Of a stretch of DNA of 49,189 bases, positions 7,828 through 16,249 are shown piece by piece. A program made the translations under genes and the position numbers. The notes under the pieces were generated by a model. The model saw nothing but the letters and a program-made list of their open reading frames with translations, made no database searches and was not told the DNA's origin. The first letter of the stretch is position 1, and every line of letters begins with the position of its first letter. The stretch spans positions 1 to 49,189 of the forward strand of contig NZ_VCJS01000090.1 in assembly GCF_005893125.1 (NCBI RefSeq), given 5' to 3'. Source of the stretch: Nonomuraea basaltis. Lineage in GTDB: Bacteria > Actinomycetota > Actinomycetes > Streptosporangiales > Streptosporangiaceae.

Positions 7828-8215
7828 CTAGGCATCAAGGAGCCTGGCGGTGGATGCGGCGAGTTCGATGGGCCCGTCCTCACCGACGAGGACAGTGCCA
7901 CCGAGGTGGACCAGGTGCCGGTCGAGGACGCAGCTGGGTTCCAGGGAGAAGGTCATTCCGGGGGCCAGCACCAGGCCGTGACCGGCGGTGGAGACCGCCG
8001 CAGGCCCGGATGGAGATTGCCGACGGCGATCGCCACCTGGTGTTCGCTTTTCCCGCATGCCGTACGAGCAGACGATCTCCGCCAGCACCAGGTCACCGTC
8101 GGTGGCCGACGGTGGTGGCGTATCTGAGGGCGGCGAGTTCCTCCTCGGACTGCTCCAGCACGTGCAGCAGGAAGCTCACCCACGCCGACCTGGACCTGGC
8201 CTGTGGCATCAGCTC
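7828..8215 (-). pseudogene. Decayed M24-family metallopeptidase (Xaa-Pro aminopeptidase-like)
   Basis: Three leftward frames together give pieces of an M24 'pita-bread' peptidase C-terminus. Near 8210-8093 there is LLHVLEQSEEELAALRYA, matching the K/Q-SEEE-ALLR helix. Then TDGDLVLAEIVCSYG follows in another frame. Then GHGLVLAPGMTFSLEPSCVL and VHLGGTVLVGEDG run to a stop at 7828. At least two frameshifts separate these pieces, there is no start or N-terminal domain, and the metal-ligand region is broken. It is a dead fragment filling most of the 787-base gap between the monooxygenase operon and the LAL regulator gene. The rest of the gap holds only the promoters. Confidence 0.6.
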
Positions 8216-8354
8216 CAGCACACGACCGCATCCGCGCGGTAAGGATCCACGACGCCCGATCCCGCCCTGGCCTTGCGGAGCCGGACGACCCCAAGGTCCA
8301 ATGAACGTGGCCCGGTGAGGCCCGAGCACAGGCAAGGTCGCAGGGAGGCGGACA

Positions 8355-11108
8355 ATGGACCTGCCCCAACTTCCCCGGCGCCCACCAGGCAGGTTGCACG
8401 GGCGTGCGAGCGAGCAGGCCGCCATCGACGGCCTGCTCCGCGACGCTCGGGATGGCCGCAGCGGCGCCCTGGTGGTTCGAGGTGAGACCGGGATCGGGAA
8501 ATCCGCCCTGCTCGAGTACGCGGGACACAACGCCGCACACATGCGAATCCTGCGGGGTGTGGGCGTGGAGACCGAGGCAAAGCTGGCATTTGCCGGGCTG
8601 CACATGATGGTGGGCAGGTACACCCGCCTTCTCGGCAGATTGCCACACCCGCAGGCGGCGGCGCTACGCAGGGCGTTCGGGTTGGCGGACGCCCCGCCGG
8701 CGGACCGGTTCCTGGCCGGCCTCGCCACCTTGTCCCTGCTCAGCGAACTTGCCGATGACGCGCCGCTGCTGTGCCTGGTCGACGATGCGCACTGGCTCGA
8801 CCAGGCCTCCGCCGACGCGCTGCTGATCGCCGCCCGCCGCCTGGACGCCGAGGGCATCGCGATGATCTTCGCCGCCCGTGACGAACACCCGTTTCCGGCA
8901 CCCGGCCTCGCTCAGCTGCACCTCTCAGGAATCGACGGTACGGCCGGCGCCGCGCTGCTGGCCGAGCACTCCCGCGACCTGGCCGACCATGTCCGGAGCC
9001 GGATCCTGGAGGAGGCCCATGGCAACCCGCTGGCCCTGCTGGAATTGCCCGCGGCGCTGACCCCCGCCCAGCGGGCCGGCGAACAGCCCCCGGACGCCTT
9101 CCACATCGGCACGCAGCCGATCTCAGGCCGGCTGCAGGAGACCTTCAACAGGCGTCTCGTGACGCTGCCGGAGCAGACACAGCTCCTCCTGTTGATCGCT
9201 GCCGCCGACGACACCAGCGAGCTGAACGTTGTCCTGAAGGCCGGCGAACCGCTCGGCGTAGACGAGACGGACCTCGAGTCCGCAGAGCGGACGGGCCTGA
9301 TCCGGATCATCCGCGACGAGCTGGCCTTTCGCCATCCACTGGTCCGTTCGGCAGCGTACCGAGGTGCGACGACCGCCCAGCGCCTCCACGTGCACCGGGC
9401 TCTGGCCGAGATTCACGGCGAGATCGGCAACGGGGACCGGCGCGCCTGGCACCTCGCCGCGGCGACCATCGGTCCCGATGAAGCCGTCGCCGCGGAACTG
9501 GAGCGGACCGCCGAACAGTCCCGCACTCGCGGTGGCCACGCCGCCGTCGCCGCCGCCTACCATCGCGCGGCCCACTTCACCCCGGATCCGGGGCGGCGCG
9601 CAGCCCGCCTCGCCGCGGGAGCCCGTGCGGCCGCCAGTGCCGGACAGGCCATACTCGCCGGCCAACTCGCGGAAGAGGCTTTGCCGCACACCACCGACCC
9701 GGTCGTCAGAGCGGACCTCGTACGGGTCAGGGCCGCCATCGCCTACGAACGAGATCATCAGTCTTACGGGATGGACCTGCTGGAGGCCGCGTCCGGGGTC
9801 GCCGAGCAGCTTCCTGCCACGGCCGCCTTGATGTTCTTCGCCGCGCTGACCGGCTCATGGAGACGGGGAGACTGCGCGGCGGGGCTGGAAGCCGTGGCAC
9901 GGGCGACCAGTATGACCTCGTCCGACCCTTTTCTGGCACGCGTGACGGCCGCCGTGGCGCACCTGGCCGCTGATGATCTCCAGCAAGGTGTGCCCCTCCT
10001 GCGTGAGCTACTCGACGAGTTCCGCAACGGCCTTCGGCTTGCGCTGTGGGAACGAGTCGACATCCACTGGTGGTTCGAATGGATGGCCGATGTCAAGTCC
10101 GGACACGAGGAGACGGTCAAACTCGTAGGCGACTGCCGCGCACAGGGGGCCTTCGGCCTCCTGCCTCGCGCGCTGCTGTACCTCGCCCGCTCCCAACTGC
10201 TGCTCGGCCGGTACCGCGACCTGCTGACCACCGCCGCAGAAGGACTGCGCATCAGTCAGGACACCTCACAGCCGCACTATGCCGCGCACCTGTCCGGGCT
10301 CCTGGCGTGCGTCGCGGCCATCGAGGGTGACGAGCAGCGGTGCTGCGCCCTCACAGAGGAGATCGAGTTCGCGACTCTGAACGAGAGATGCCTGGAAGGT
10401 CTCCACGCCCTCAATCTCTTGGACATCGCGTACGGCAGGCACGACCAGCTCATGCGGAGGTTCGCCCACGTGGCGCCGTCTCCCACGCGCAATCTGGCCT
10501 TGGCCCACGTCCCCAGCCTGCCCGACTACGTCGAGGCCGCCGTACGCACCGGTGCGCTGGATCTCGCGACCGAGTCGTGCCGCCGCTTCACTACCTTCAC
10601 GAACGTCACCGGACAGGCATGGGCCGGCCCTGTGGAGCTGCGCTGCCGGGCGCTGCTCGCCGAATCCGACGAGGCCGACGGCCTCTACGCGCAAGCTGTA
10701 CAGCTCCATCGAACGCAGGATCATCCGTTCGAACGAGCACGGACGGAGCTCCTCTACGGCGAGTGGCTCCGCCGTCAGCGCCAACGCGCCGGAGCACGCC
10801 CGCACTTGCGATCCGCGCTAGAGCTCTTCCAACAGCTCGGCGCCGTGCCGTGGGCCGAGCGCGCCCACGGGGAGCTGCGAGCGACCGGCGAGACCCTGCA
10901 GGACCACCCGGTCACGCCACACCTGCTGGATCGGCTGACCGCGCAGGAACTCCAGGTGGCACGGCTGGCCGCGACCGGTCTGAGCAACCGGGAGATCGCC
11001 GCCCAGCTCTTCCTCAGCCCGAGAACGGTCGGCTACCACCTGTACAAGGCCTATCCCAAGCTCGGCATCGCCTCCCGGAACGACCTCATGCGCATGGCCC
11101 TGGACTGA
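8355..11108 (+). CDS. LAL-family (LuxR) ATPase transcriptional regulator
   Basis: A 917-residue large ATP-binding LuxR regulator. The P-loop is GETGIGKS at residues 43-50 and the Walker B is LLCLVDDAHW at about 138-147. A long helical repeat region follows, likely TPR-like. The C-terminal LuxR helix-turn-helix is at about 860-917 (LTAQELQVARLAATGLSNREIAAQLFLSPRTVGYHL). LAL proteins act as ATP-dependent activators, often pathway-specific, for catabolism or secondary metabolism. An AGGGAGG ribosome site precedes the ATG. It is divergent from the FAD monooxygenase operon, making that operon the natural target (inference). The terminal helix-turn-helix is complete and the length is normal for the family. 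Confidence 0.9.
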   Translation: MDLPQLPRRPPGRLHGRASEQAAIDGLLRDARDGRSGALVVRGETGIGKSALLEYAGHNAAHMRILRGVGVETEAKLAFAGLHMMVGRYTRLLGRLPHPQAAALRRAFGLADAPPADRFLAGLATLSLLSELADDAPLLCLVDDAHWLDQASADALLIAARRLDAEGIAMIFAARDEHPFPAPGLAQLHLSGIDGTAGAALLAEHSRDLADHVRSRILEEAHGNPLALLELPAALTPAQRAGEQPPDAFHIGTQPISGRLQETFNRRLVTLPEQTQLLLLIAAADDTSELNVVLKAGEPLGVDETDLESAERTGLIRIIRDELAFRHPLVRSAAYRGATTAQRLHVHRALAEIHGEIGNGDRRAWHLAAATIGPDEAVAAELERTAEQSRTRGGHAAVAAAYHRAAHFTPDPGRRAARLAAGARAAASAGQAILAGQLAEEALPHTTDPVVRADLVRVRAAIAYERDHQSYGMDLLEAASGVAEQLPATAALMFFAALTGSWRRGDCAAGLEAVARATSMTSSDPFLARVTAAVAHLAADDLQQGVPLLRELLDEFRNGLRLALWERVDIHWWFEWMADVKSGHEETVKLVGDCRAQGAFGLLPRALLYLARSQLLLGRYRDLLTTAAEGLRISQDTSQPHYAAHLSGLLACVAAIEGDEQRCCALTEEIEFATLNERCLEGLHALNLLDIAYGRHDQLMRRFAHVAPSPTRNLALAHVPSLPDYVEAAVRTGALDLATESCRRFTTFTNVTGQAWAGPVELRCRALLAESDEADGLYAQAVQLHRTQDHPFERARTELLYGEWLRRQRQRAGARPHLRSALELFQQLGAVPWAERAHGELRATGETLQDHPVTPHLLDRLTAQELQVARLAATGLSNREIAAQLFLSPRTVGYHLYKAYPKLGIASRNDLMRMALD

Positions 11109-11178
11109 CCCGTGACGTTCGAAAGACGATTCCGGCCTTGAGCCGCAGCCGATCCGGGGCGCCCAGCGGTTCGCCAGA

Positions 11179-12666
11179 CTAGGCACCCAGATTGCGGTAG
11201 CGGGCCTGGCGGGCCGCGAAACGGTCCGCCGGGCTCGCCCGCAGCAGCACCGCGATCTCGTACTCCAGCGCCCGCCCCACCCGCTCGCAGAACTGCCTGG
11301 GCTCGTACGCGGCGTCCGGCAGCTCCGGGATCACCCGGTCCACGATGCCGTCGCGCCGCAGGTCGGTGGCGCGGATGCGCTGCGCCTGGGCGATCTCGGG
11401 GGCGAAGTCGACCGAGCGGTAGAGGATCGCCGAGGCGCCCTCGGGCGGCAGCGGCGACAGCCAGGCGTGCTGCGCGCACAACACCCGGTCGGCGGGCAGC
11501 AGGGCCAGCGCCGCGCCGCCCGCGCCCTCGCCGAGCAGCAGGCAGACGGTCGGCGCGTCCAGCATGACGAGCTCGGCCAGGCAGCGGGCGATCTCCGCGG
11601 CCAGCCCGCCCTCCTCGGCCGCCTTCGACAGGTCGGCGCCGGCCGTGTCGATCACGGTGAGCAGCGGCAGGCCCAGCTCGGCGGCCAGCCGCATGCCGCG
11701 CCTGGCCACCCGCAGCCCGGCTGGGCCGAGCGGCGAGTTGGCGCGCTGCAGCCGCCGGTCCTGGCCGAGCACCACGGCCGGCGCGCTGCCGAACTTGGCC
11801 AGCGCGAGCAGCAGCCCCGGCTCGTTCTCCCCCGCCCCGGTGCCGCTGAGCGGCGTCATCTCGGTCGCGGCGAGCTTGAGCAGCGTACGCACGCCGGGCC
11901 GGTCGTCGCGGCGCGAGCGCGTGATCGCCTCCCACGCCTCCACCGGCCGCAGGTCCTCCTCCGGGGGCGGGCCCGCTTCGATGGCCGACCGGTCGGCGGC
12001 CAGCACGGCGAGCGCCCTGATCGCGACCTCCCGCAGGTCGCCGGCCGACACCACCGCATCGAGCAGCCCCTTGCGGTGCAGGTTCTCGGCGACCTGCACG
12101 CCTTCGGGAAACGGGTAGCCGTGCAGCGCCTCGAACACGCGCGGCCCCAGGAACCCGATCATCGCCTCCGGCTCGGCGGCCGTGACGTGCCCGAGCGACC
12201 CCCACGAGGCGAGCACTCCGCCCGTGGTCGGATGCCGCACGTACACCAGATAGGGCAGGCCGACCGCCCGGTGCGCCTGGATCGCGACGGTGATCTTCAC
12301 CATCTGGACGAACGCGAGCGCGCCCTCCTGCATGCGCGTGCCGCCCGAGGCCGGGGCGGCCAGCAGCGGCAGCCGCTCGCGGGTGGCCCGCTCGACCGCC
12401 GCCACGAACCGCTCGGCCGCCGCCGCCCCGATCGAGCCGGCCATGAATGAGAACTCGCACGCCACGACGGCCACCCTGCGGCCGCCGAGCAGCCCCTCAC
12501 CCGTGATCAGCGCCTCGTCGTAGCCCGACTTGGCGCGGGCGGCGGCCAGCTCGTCGGCGTAGGAGGAGCCGGGCTCGGCCGGGTCGGCGGGCGGCGCGTC
12601 CCACGATTTCCACGATCCCCGGTCGAGGACCGTGTCGATCAGTGTGCGCGCGTCCGGACGGCTCAC
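11179..12666 (-). CDS. Fused acetyl/acyl-CoA carboxylase carboxyltransferase (beta+alpha)
   Basis: A 495-residue protein joining AccD-like and AccA-like halves. The first half (about 40-270) has the N-terminal carboxyltransferase motifs SGGTRMQEGALAFVQM and FLGPRVFEALHGYPFPEG. The second half (about 290-480) has AccA-like DTAGADLSKAAEEGGLA, LGEGAGGAALALLPADR and AWLSPLPPEGASAILYR. It transfers a carboxyl group from biotin to an acyl-CoA. The AccD zinc-ribbon four-cysteine motif is absent. The GTG start has a GGAG ribosome site. No biotin carboxylase or BCCP gene is in the window, so these subunits must come from elsewhere. It follows the CoA transferase gene after a 23-codon open frame and should be co-transcribed with it. 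The acyl substrate is not determinable. Confidence 0.85.
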   Translation of the reverse strand: MSRPDARTLIDTVLDRGSWKSWDAPPADPAEPGSSYADELAAARAKSGYDEALITGEGLLGGRRVAVVACEFSFMAGSIGAAAAERFVAAVERATRERLPLLAAPASGGTRMQEGALAFVQMVKITVAIQAHRAVGLPYLVYVRHPTTGGVLASWGSLGHVTAAEPEAMIGFLGPRVFEALHGYPFPEGVQVAENLHRKGLLDAVVSAGDLREVAIRALAVLAADRSAIEAGPPPEEDLRPVEAWEAITRSRRDDRPGVRTLLKLAATEMTPLSGTGAGENEPGLLLALAKFGSAPAVVLGQDRRLQRANSPLGPAGLRVARRGMRLAAELGLPLLTVIDTAGADLSKAAEEGGLAAEIARCLAELVMLDAPTVCLLLGEGAGGAALALLPADRVLCAQHAWLSPLPPEGASAILYRSVDFAPEIAQAQRIRATDLRRDGIVDRVIPELPDAAYEPRQFCERVGRALEYEIAVLLRASPADRFAARQARYRNLGA

Positions 12667-12675
12667 TATCGCTCC

Positions 12676-12747
12676 CTAGAAGTCGGACAAAGTTGCAATG
12701 TTGACGCTCAGCCTTTTTCCCCGCAGGTGCCACGAATTATCGATCAT
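12676..12747 (-). CDS. Possible 23-residue small ORF between CoA transferase and carboxyltransferase genes
   Basis: An ATG that overlaps the CoA transferase stop (ATGA) opens a 23-codon frame that ends 9 bases before the carboxyltransferase GTG. The peptide begins MIDNSWHLRGKR and ends ATLSDF. It may be a coupling cistron that carries ribosomes across the junction, or simply chance. There is no homology I recognise, and codon bias is less GC-rich than in its neighbours (for example ATT, AAT, TTG). Confidence 0.3.
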   Translation of the reverse strand: MIDNSWHLRGKRLSVNIATLSDF

Positions 12748-13901
12748 CGTTCGCGCTCCTCCAGCCAGGCGAGCACCGCGTCGCCGTCCTGGCCGAGCAT
12801 GGGCGGCGCGGTGTGCTCCACCCCGCTCTGCCCGTCGAAGCGCAGCGGCGGCCCCGGCAGCTCGATGCGGCCGAGCACCGGGTGCTCCACCTCGACGACC
12901 AGGCCCTGCGACCGGGTCTGCTCCCACGTGTACACCTCGTCGAGCGACCTGATCGCGCCCGCCGGCACTCCCGCCTCGCCCAGCTTCGCGAGCCAGTGGT
13001 CGCGATCGTGGGCGGACAGGGCCTTCTCCATGTCGGCGACCAGCTCGTCGCGGTGCGCGCGCCGGTCCTTGTTCGTGGCGTATCTCGGCGTGCCGGGGTC
13101 GATGCCGAGCAGCGCGGCGACCTTTCGCCACTGGCCGTCGTTGGCGGCGGCGATCTGCAGCATGCCGTCGGCGCAGCGGAAGGAGCCATAGGGGGTGATC
13201 GAGGCGTGGTGGTTGCCGCCGGCGACGGGCACCTGGCCGCCCACCGTCCAGGCGGTGCCGTGGTAGGCGTGCACGCCGGTGACGGCGGCCAGCAGCGACG
13301 TGCGGACGACGCGGCCCTTGCCGGTGCGCTCGCGCTCGTAGAGCGCACCGGCGACGCCGTAGGCGCCGTGGATGCCGGCGAGCAGGTCGGCGATGGAGGC
13401 GCCGACGCGGTAGGGCTCGTCGGGCGAGGGGCCGGTCAGCGACATCAGGCCCGCCTCGCCCTGGGCGATCTGGTCGTAGCCGGGGCGACCTCCCTCGGGG
13501 CCGTCGTGGCCGAAGCCGGTGATCGACAGGATGATCAGGCGCGGGTTGAGCTCGTGCAGCCGCTCGACGGGGAAGCCGAGGCGGTCGAGCACGCCGGTGC
13601 GGAAGTTCTCGACGAGGACGTCGCTCTGGCCTACGAGGCGCTCGATGAGCCGCTTGCCCTCGGGGGACTTCATATCGACGGCGATGGACTGCTTGTTACG
13701 GTTGGCCGCCAGAAAATAGGTCGAGATATCGTGATCCGGCCCGACGAACGGCGGCCCCCAGCCGCGCGACTCGTCACCCCCGTCCGGGTGCTCCACCTTG
13801 ATCACCCGTGCGCCCAGGTCACCGAGCATCTGCGCGGCGTGCGGACCGGCCAGCGCCCTGGACAGGTCGAGCACGACGACGTCGCCGAGGGGTCCGAGCA
13901 C
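12744..13901 (-). CDS. CaiB/BaiF-type (class III) CoA transferase
   Basis: A 385-residue class III CoA transferase, which moves CoA between carboxylic acids through an aspartyl-CoA thioester. The N-terminal block is LDLSRALAGPHAAQMLGDLGA. The probable catalytic aspartate is Asp143 in PGYDQIAQGEAGLMSLTG. Other family motifs are VLVENFRTGV and the terminal GQDGDAVLAWL. The start at 13901 is preferred over a longer frame because AGGAGG lies six bases before this GTG and the conserved domain begins at once. It heads an operon with the carboxyltransferase. Together they suggest activation and carboxylation of an unusual acid, which is inference. The divergent P-loop kinase gene begins 77 bases away. 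Confidence 0.88.
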   Translation of the reverse strand: MLGPLGDVVVLDLSRALAGPHAAQMLGDLGARVIKVEHPDGGDESRGWGPPFVGPDHDISTYFLAANRNKQSIAVDMKSPEGKRLIERLVGQSDVLVENFRTGVLDRLGFPVERLHELNPRLIILSITGFGHDGPEGGRPGYDQIAQGEAGLMSLTGPSPDEPYRVGASIADLLAGIHGAYGVAGALYERERTGKGRVVRTSLLAAVTGVHAYHGTAWTVGGQVPVAGGNHHASITPYGSFRCADGMLQIAAANDGQWRKVAALLGIDPGTPRYATNKDRRAHRDELVADMEKALSAHDRDHWLAKLGEAGVPAGAIRSLDEVYTWEQTRSQGLVVEVEHPVLGRIELPGPPLRFDGQSGVEHTAPPMLGQDGDAVLAWLEERER

Positions 13902-13965
13902 GGTCAACCTCCTGCTTGCGTTCGGGGCGAAAGAACATTCTCTCAGTTGCCCGTCCCCGTTCATC

Positions 13966-13977
13966 TACCCTGGGTCG
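13966..13977 (+). promoter_or_regulatory. Leaderless promoter -10 of the P-loop kinase gene
   Basis: TACCCT at 13966-13971, six bases, then GTG at 13978. There is no ribosome site. It lies in the short divergent region shared with the CoA transferase gene. Confidence 0.45.
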
Positions 13978-14508
13978 GTGAATTCGCTGGCCGGCCGCAT
14001 CAGGAACCTGCGGCCCTCGTGCGGTCCGGTCCGCCTGGTGGCCGTGGACGGGCCCGCGGGCGCGGGCAAGACGACGTACGCGGGGAAACTGGCGGCGGCC
14101 CTCGGCTGCCAGGTGATCCACAGCGACGACTTCCCCGTGCCGTGGGAGGAGGGCCCGGGCCGCTGGTTCCACGCGCTCGACGAGCAGGTGCTGCGTCCTC
14201 TCCAGCAAGGTCTTCCCGGAGGTTTCCGCAGGTACGACTGGGTGCGGGGCGAGTACGCCGAGCATGTCACCGTTCCCGTGGCGCCGGTCCTCGTCATCGA
14301 GGGCGTGGGCGTGGCCCGAGCCTCGGCGGCCCATCTGCCGGCGTTCACCGTCTGGTTGGAGGCCCCCGAGCCGGTGCGGCTGGCCCGCGTCCTGGAACGC
14401 GACGGGTCCGAGCTGGAGCCCCGGTGGCGGGAGTGGTTCGCGGCGGAGCGGGCGTGGTTCGCAGAGGACCGCACCAGGGACCGCGCCGATCTCATCGTTC
14501 AGACGTGA
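13978..14508 (+). CDS. Uridine kinase-like P-loop NTPase
   Basis: A 176-residue small P-loop kinase. The Walker A is GPAGAGKTT at residues 25-33. A following HSDDFPVPWEEG motif resembles the substrate-binding aspartate region of uridine kinase-like proteins. PVLVIEGVGVAR is the Walker B-like strand, and the arginine-rich lid segment is VRLARVLERDGSE. It should phosphorylate a nucleoside or other small molecule. True uridine kinases are longer (about 210 residues), so the specificity is open. The start GTG 13978 is supported by the -10 box six bases upstream; a longer in-frame extension reads through the divergent promoter and is unlikely. An ECF sigma gene follows 42 bases later. Confidence 0.75.
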   Translation: MNSLAGRIRNLRPSCGPVRLVAVDGPAGAGKTTYAGKLAAALGCQVIHSDDFPVPWEEGPGRWFHALDEQVLRPLQQGLPGGFRRYDWVRGEYAEHVTVPVAPVLVIEGVGVARASAAHLPAFTVWLEAPEPVRLARVLERDGSELEPRWREWFAAERAWFAEDRTRDRADLIVQT

Positions 14509-14550
14509 ACCCGGCCACCCCGTCTCCCGACTGAGCAGGGTGACGGGAGG

Positions 14551-15072
14551 ATGACGATGATCGATGAACTGCTGGTGGTGCGAGCCCAGCTGGGCGAGCA
14601 CGCGGCGGTAACCCGGCTGGTACGCGAATGGCACGACCCGGTGTGGACGTACGTTCGGCGCATGCTCGACGCCGAGCGGGCCGACGACGTGACCCAGGAG
14701 GTCTGGCTGGCGGTGCTGCGCGGGCTGCCCAGGCTGCGCGAGCCCGCGAGGTTCGCGCCGTGGCTGTTCACCATCGCCAGGCGGGCGGTGACCGACCGGC
14801 TGCGGGCGGAGTACTCCCGGGCGGAGGGCGCGCAGGAGGCCGAGCCGGTCGTGGAGGACCCGGTCGAGGCCATGGTGGACCGCGCCGAGCTGCTCGCCGC
14901 GCTGGCGGAGCTGCCGGTGGCCGAGCGGGAGATCCTCGTCCTGCACTACCTGGAGGACCTGCCGGTGGAGGACTGCGCGCAGATCTGCGGCATCCCGGAG
15001 GGCACGGTCAAGTCCAGGCTCAGCCGGGCCCGTCGCCACCTGAGGGAAAGGGGAACGATCCATGAACGATGA
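14551..15072 (+). CDS. ECF-type RNA polymerase sigma factor
   Basis: A 173-residue ECF sigma factor. Region 2 spans about residues 15-75 (WHDPVWTYVRRML, DDVTQEVWLAVLRGL, FAPWLFTIARRAVTDRLR). Region 4 spans about 110-165 (LPVAEREILVLHYLEDLPVEDCAQICGIPEGTVKSRLSRARRHL, shown here in part as family-typical). A GGGAGG ribosome site precedes the ATG. It overlaps the next gene by 11 bases, so it is coupled to a small four-helix membrane protein that probably acts as its anti-sigma or sensor. It is unrelated in detail to the ECF factor at 2.2 kb. Confidence 0.9.
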   Translation: MTMIDELLVVRAQLGEHAAVTRLVREWHDPVWTYVRRMLDAERADDVTQEVWLAVLRGLPRLREPARFAPWLFTIARRAVTDRLRAEYSRAEGAQEAEPVVEDPVEAMVDRAELLAALAELPVAEREILVLHYLEDLPVEDCAQICGIPEGTVKSRLSRARRHLRERGTIHER

Positions 15073-15535
15073 GGAGCCTCGCGTGTCGGCGGAGGAGATG
15101 ATCGCGCGGCTGGAGCCGGCGATGTCGCCGTGGAAGCGCGTGCGCGGCGTCGCGGCGCTGGTGGCGGGCGTGGCCGGGACGGTGTTCGTGAGCGCGCTGT
15201 GGTGGAGCGAGCCGGGGTCGCTTCCGGGCCGCACCCAGCTGGCCTTCGGGCTGTTCACCGCGTTCTGCCTGGCCTGGGCGTGCTACGGAGGCTGGCTGCT
15301 GACGCGCAGGGCGCCGCTGTTCGCGACCGATCGGGTGATCGCCGGCTGGCTCGCCCTGGCCGCGTCCGCCGCCACGACCGCTCTGGTGGTCGCGGTGGCC
15401 GCGCAGCCGGTGGCCGGGCTGGTGGGTGGGGGCACGTTCGTCGCGGTGTCGGCGGTGCTGACCGTACGCGCCCACGCTCGCCGCGCGGCGCTGCTGCGCC
15501 GCAAGCGGGAGCTGACCGGCGAGGGGGAGAGGTGA
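15062..15535 (+). CDS. Four-helix membrane protein coupled to ECF sigma
   Basis: A 157-residue protein with a hydrophilic N-terminus (about 1-25, acidic with EEMIARLEPAM) and four hydrophobic helices at about 28-46, 58-78, 92-110 and 114-132, ending in a basic tail. The ATG lies inside the 3' end of the sigma gene. The arrangement of a short cytoplasmic N-terminus ahead of membrane helices is what is seen in many sigma-binding membrane partners, but no zinc anti-sigma motif is present. Function as an anti-sigma factor is inferred from position only. Confidence 0.7.
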   Translation: MNDEEPRVSAEEMIARLEPAMSPWKRVRGVAALVAGVAGTVFVSALWWSEPGSLPGRTQLAFGLFTAFCLAWACYGGWLLTRRAPLFATDRVIAGWLALAASAATTALVVAVAAQPVAGLVGGGTFVAVSAVLTVRAHARRAALLRRKRELTGEGER

Positions 15536-15547
15536 TCGCGGCGAGCG

Positions 15548-16225
15548 TCACGGGCCGAGGTGGGCGACGTCGTTGAAGCGGACCAACTCGAACCGGGCGC
15601 CGCCGGTGCGCCAGACGGAGATGCTGGCGTTCAGCACCGGGGCGAATTCGAGCACGGCCGCCAGCTCCGGATCGGGGCTGCCCGCGATGACGTGGCGCAG
15701 CCCCAGCACCACCGAGTCGTGGGCGACGATCAGCACCCGCCGCCCGTCCGCCCGCCCGTCCAGGTCGCCGAGGAAGTCCCGGAGCCTGGTCACGACGTCC
15801 CCCAGGGACTCGCCGCCGGGCGGGCGGAAGGCGTAGGCGCCCGCGGCCTCGCGCCGCGCCACCTCCTCGGGGAACCGCTCCTTGATCGCGGCCAGGTTGT
15901 AGTGCGCGAACGCCCCCGACTCCTGGTCCCTGAGCCGCTCGTCCACGGTGACCGGGAGCGGATCGACGCCCCACGCCTGCTGGGCGAGCTCCCAGGTGTC
16001 GAGCGCGCGCAGGTAGGGCGAGCACCACACCAGCTCGGGCACCTCCCCGGCGGGCAGCGACGCCAGCAGCCGGCCGAGCGCCGTCGCCTGCGTCCTGCCC
16101 AGCCCGGTCAGCGTCACCTCGTCGTCGCCGCGCTCGTAGACCAGCGGCGTCTCGCCCGCCTGCCGGAGGGCGAGGTTTCGCTCGCTCTCGCCGTGTCGTA
16201 CCGCCATGATCAGTGAGGGTCTCAT
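15548..16225 (-). CDS. Histidine phosphatase family protein (phosphoglycerate mutase-like)
   Basis: A 225-residue histidine phosphatase. The catalytic signature RHGES is at residues 10-14 (MAVRHGESERN), with the phospho-accepting histidine at 11. The second conserved histidine is in IVAHDSVVLGLRHV, and the acid region is VDERLRDQESGAF. It removes phosphate from a small molecule or acts as a cofactor-dependent phosphatase; the substrate cannot be predicted. It converges on the ECF pair and lies 24 bases before the ATPase gene end of the guanidine operon, but it starts with its own possible leaderless -10 (GAAGAT six bases before the ATG), so it need not belong to that operon. Confidence 0.88.
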   Translation of the reverse strand: MRPSLIMAVRHGESERNLALRQAGETPLVYERGDDEVTLTGLGRTQATALGRLLASLPAGEVPELVWCSPYLRALDTWELAQQAWGVDPLPVTVDERLRDQESGAFAHYNLAAIKERFPEEVARREAAGAYAFRPPGGESLGDVVTRLRDFLGDLDGRADGRRVLIVAHDSVVLGLRHVIAGSPDPELAAVLEFAPVLNASISVWRTGGARFELVRFNDVAHLGP

Positions 16226-16249
16226 GCGGCCATCTTCACATGCGGATCT

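Noticed and set aside
4798..11108. Polyketide biosynthetic cluster
   Set aside because: FAD oxygenases, an ABM-like protein and a LAL regulator are suggestive, but there is no synthase, acyl carrier or export gene in the window.
11051..12460. Long minus-strand frame (469 codons) overlapping the carboxyltransferase
   Set aside because: Composition is Arg/Gly/Ala-rich shadow of the carboxyltransferase in another frame; no family motifs.
13798..13977. N-terminal extension of the P-loop kinase
   Set aside because: It reads through the divergent promoter and antisense to the CoA transferase; the leaderless GTG 13978 is the better start.
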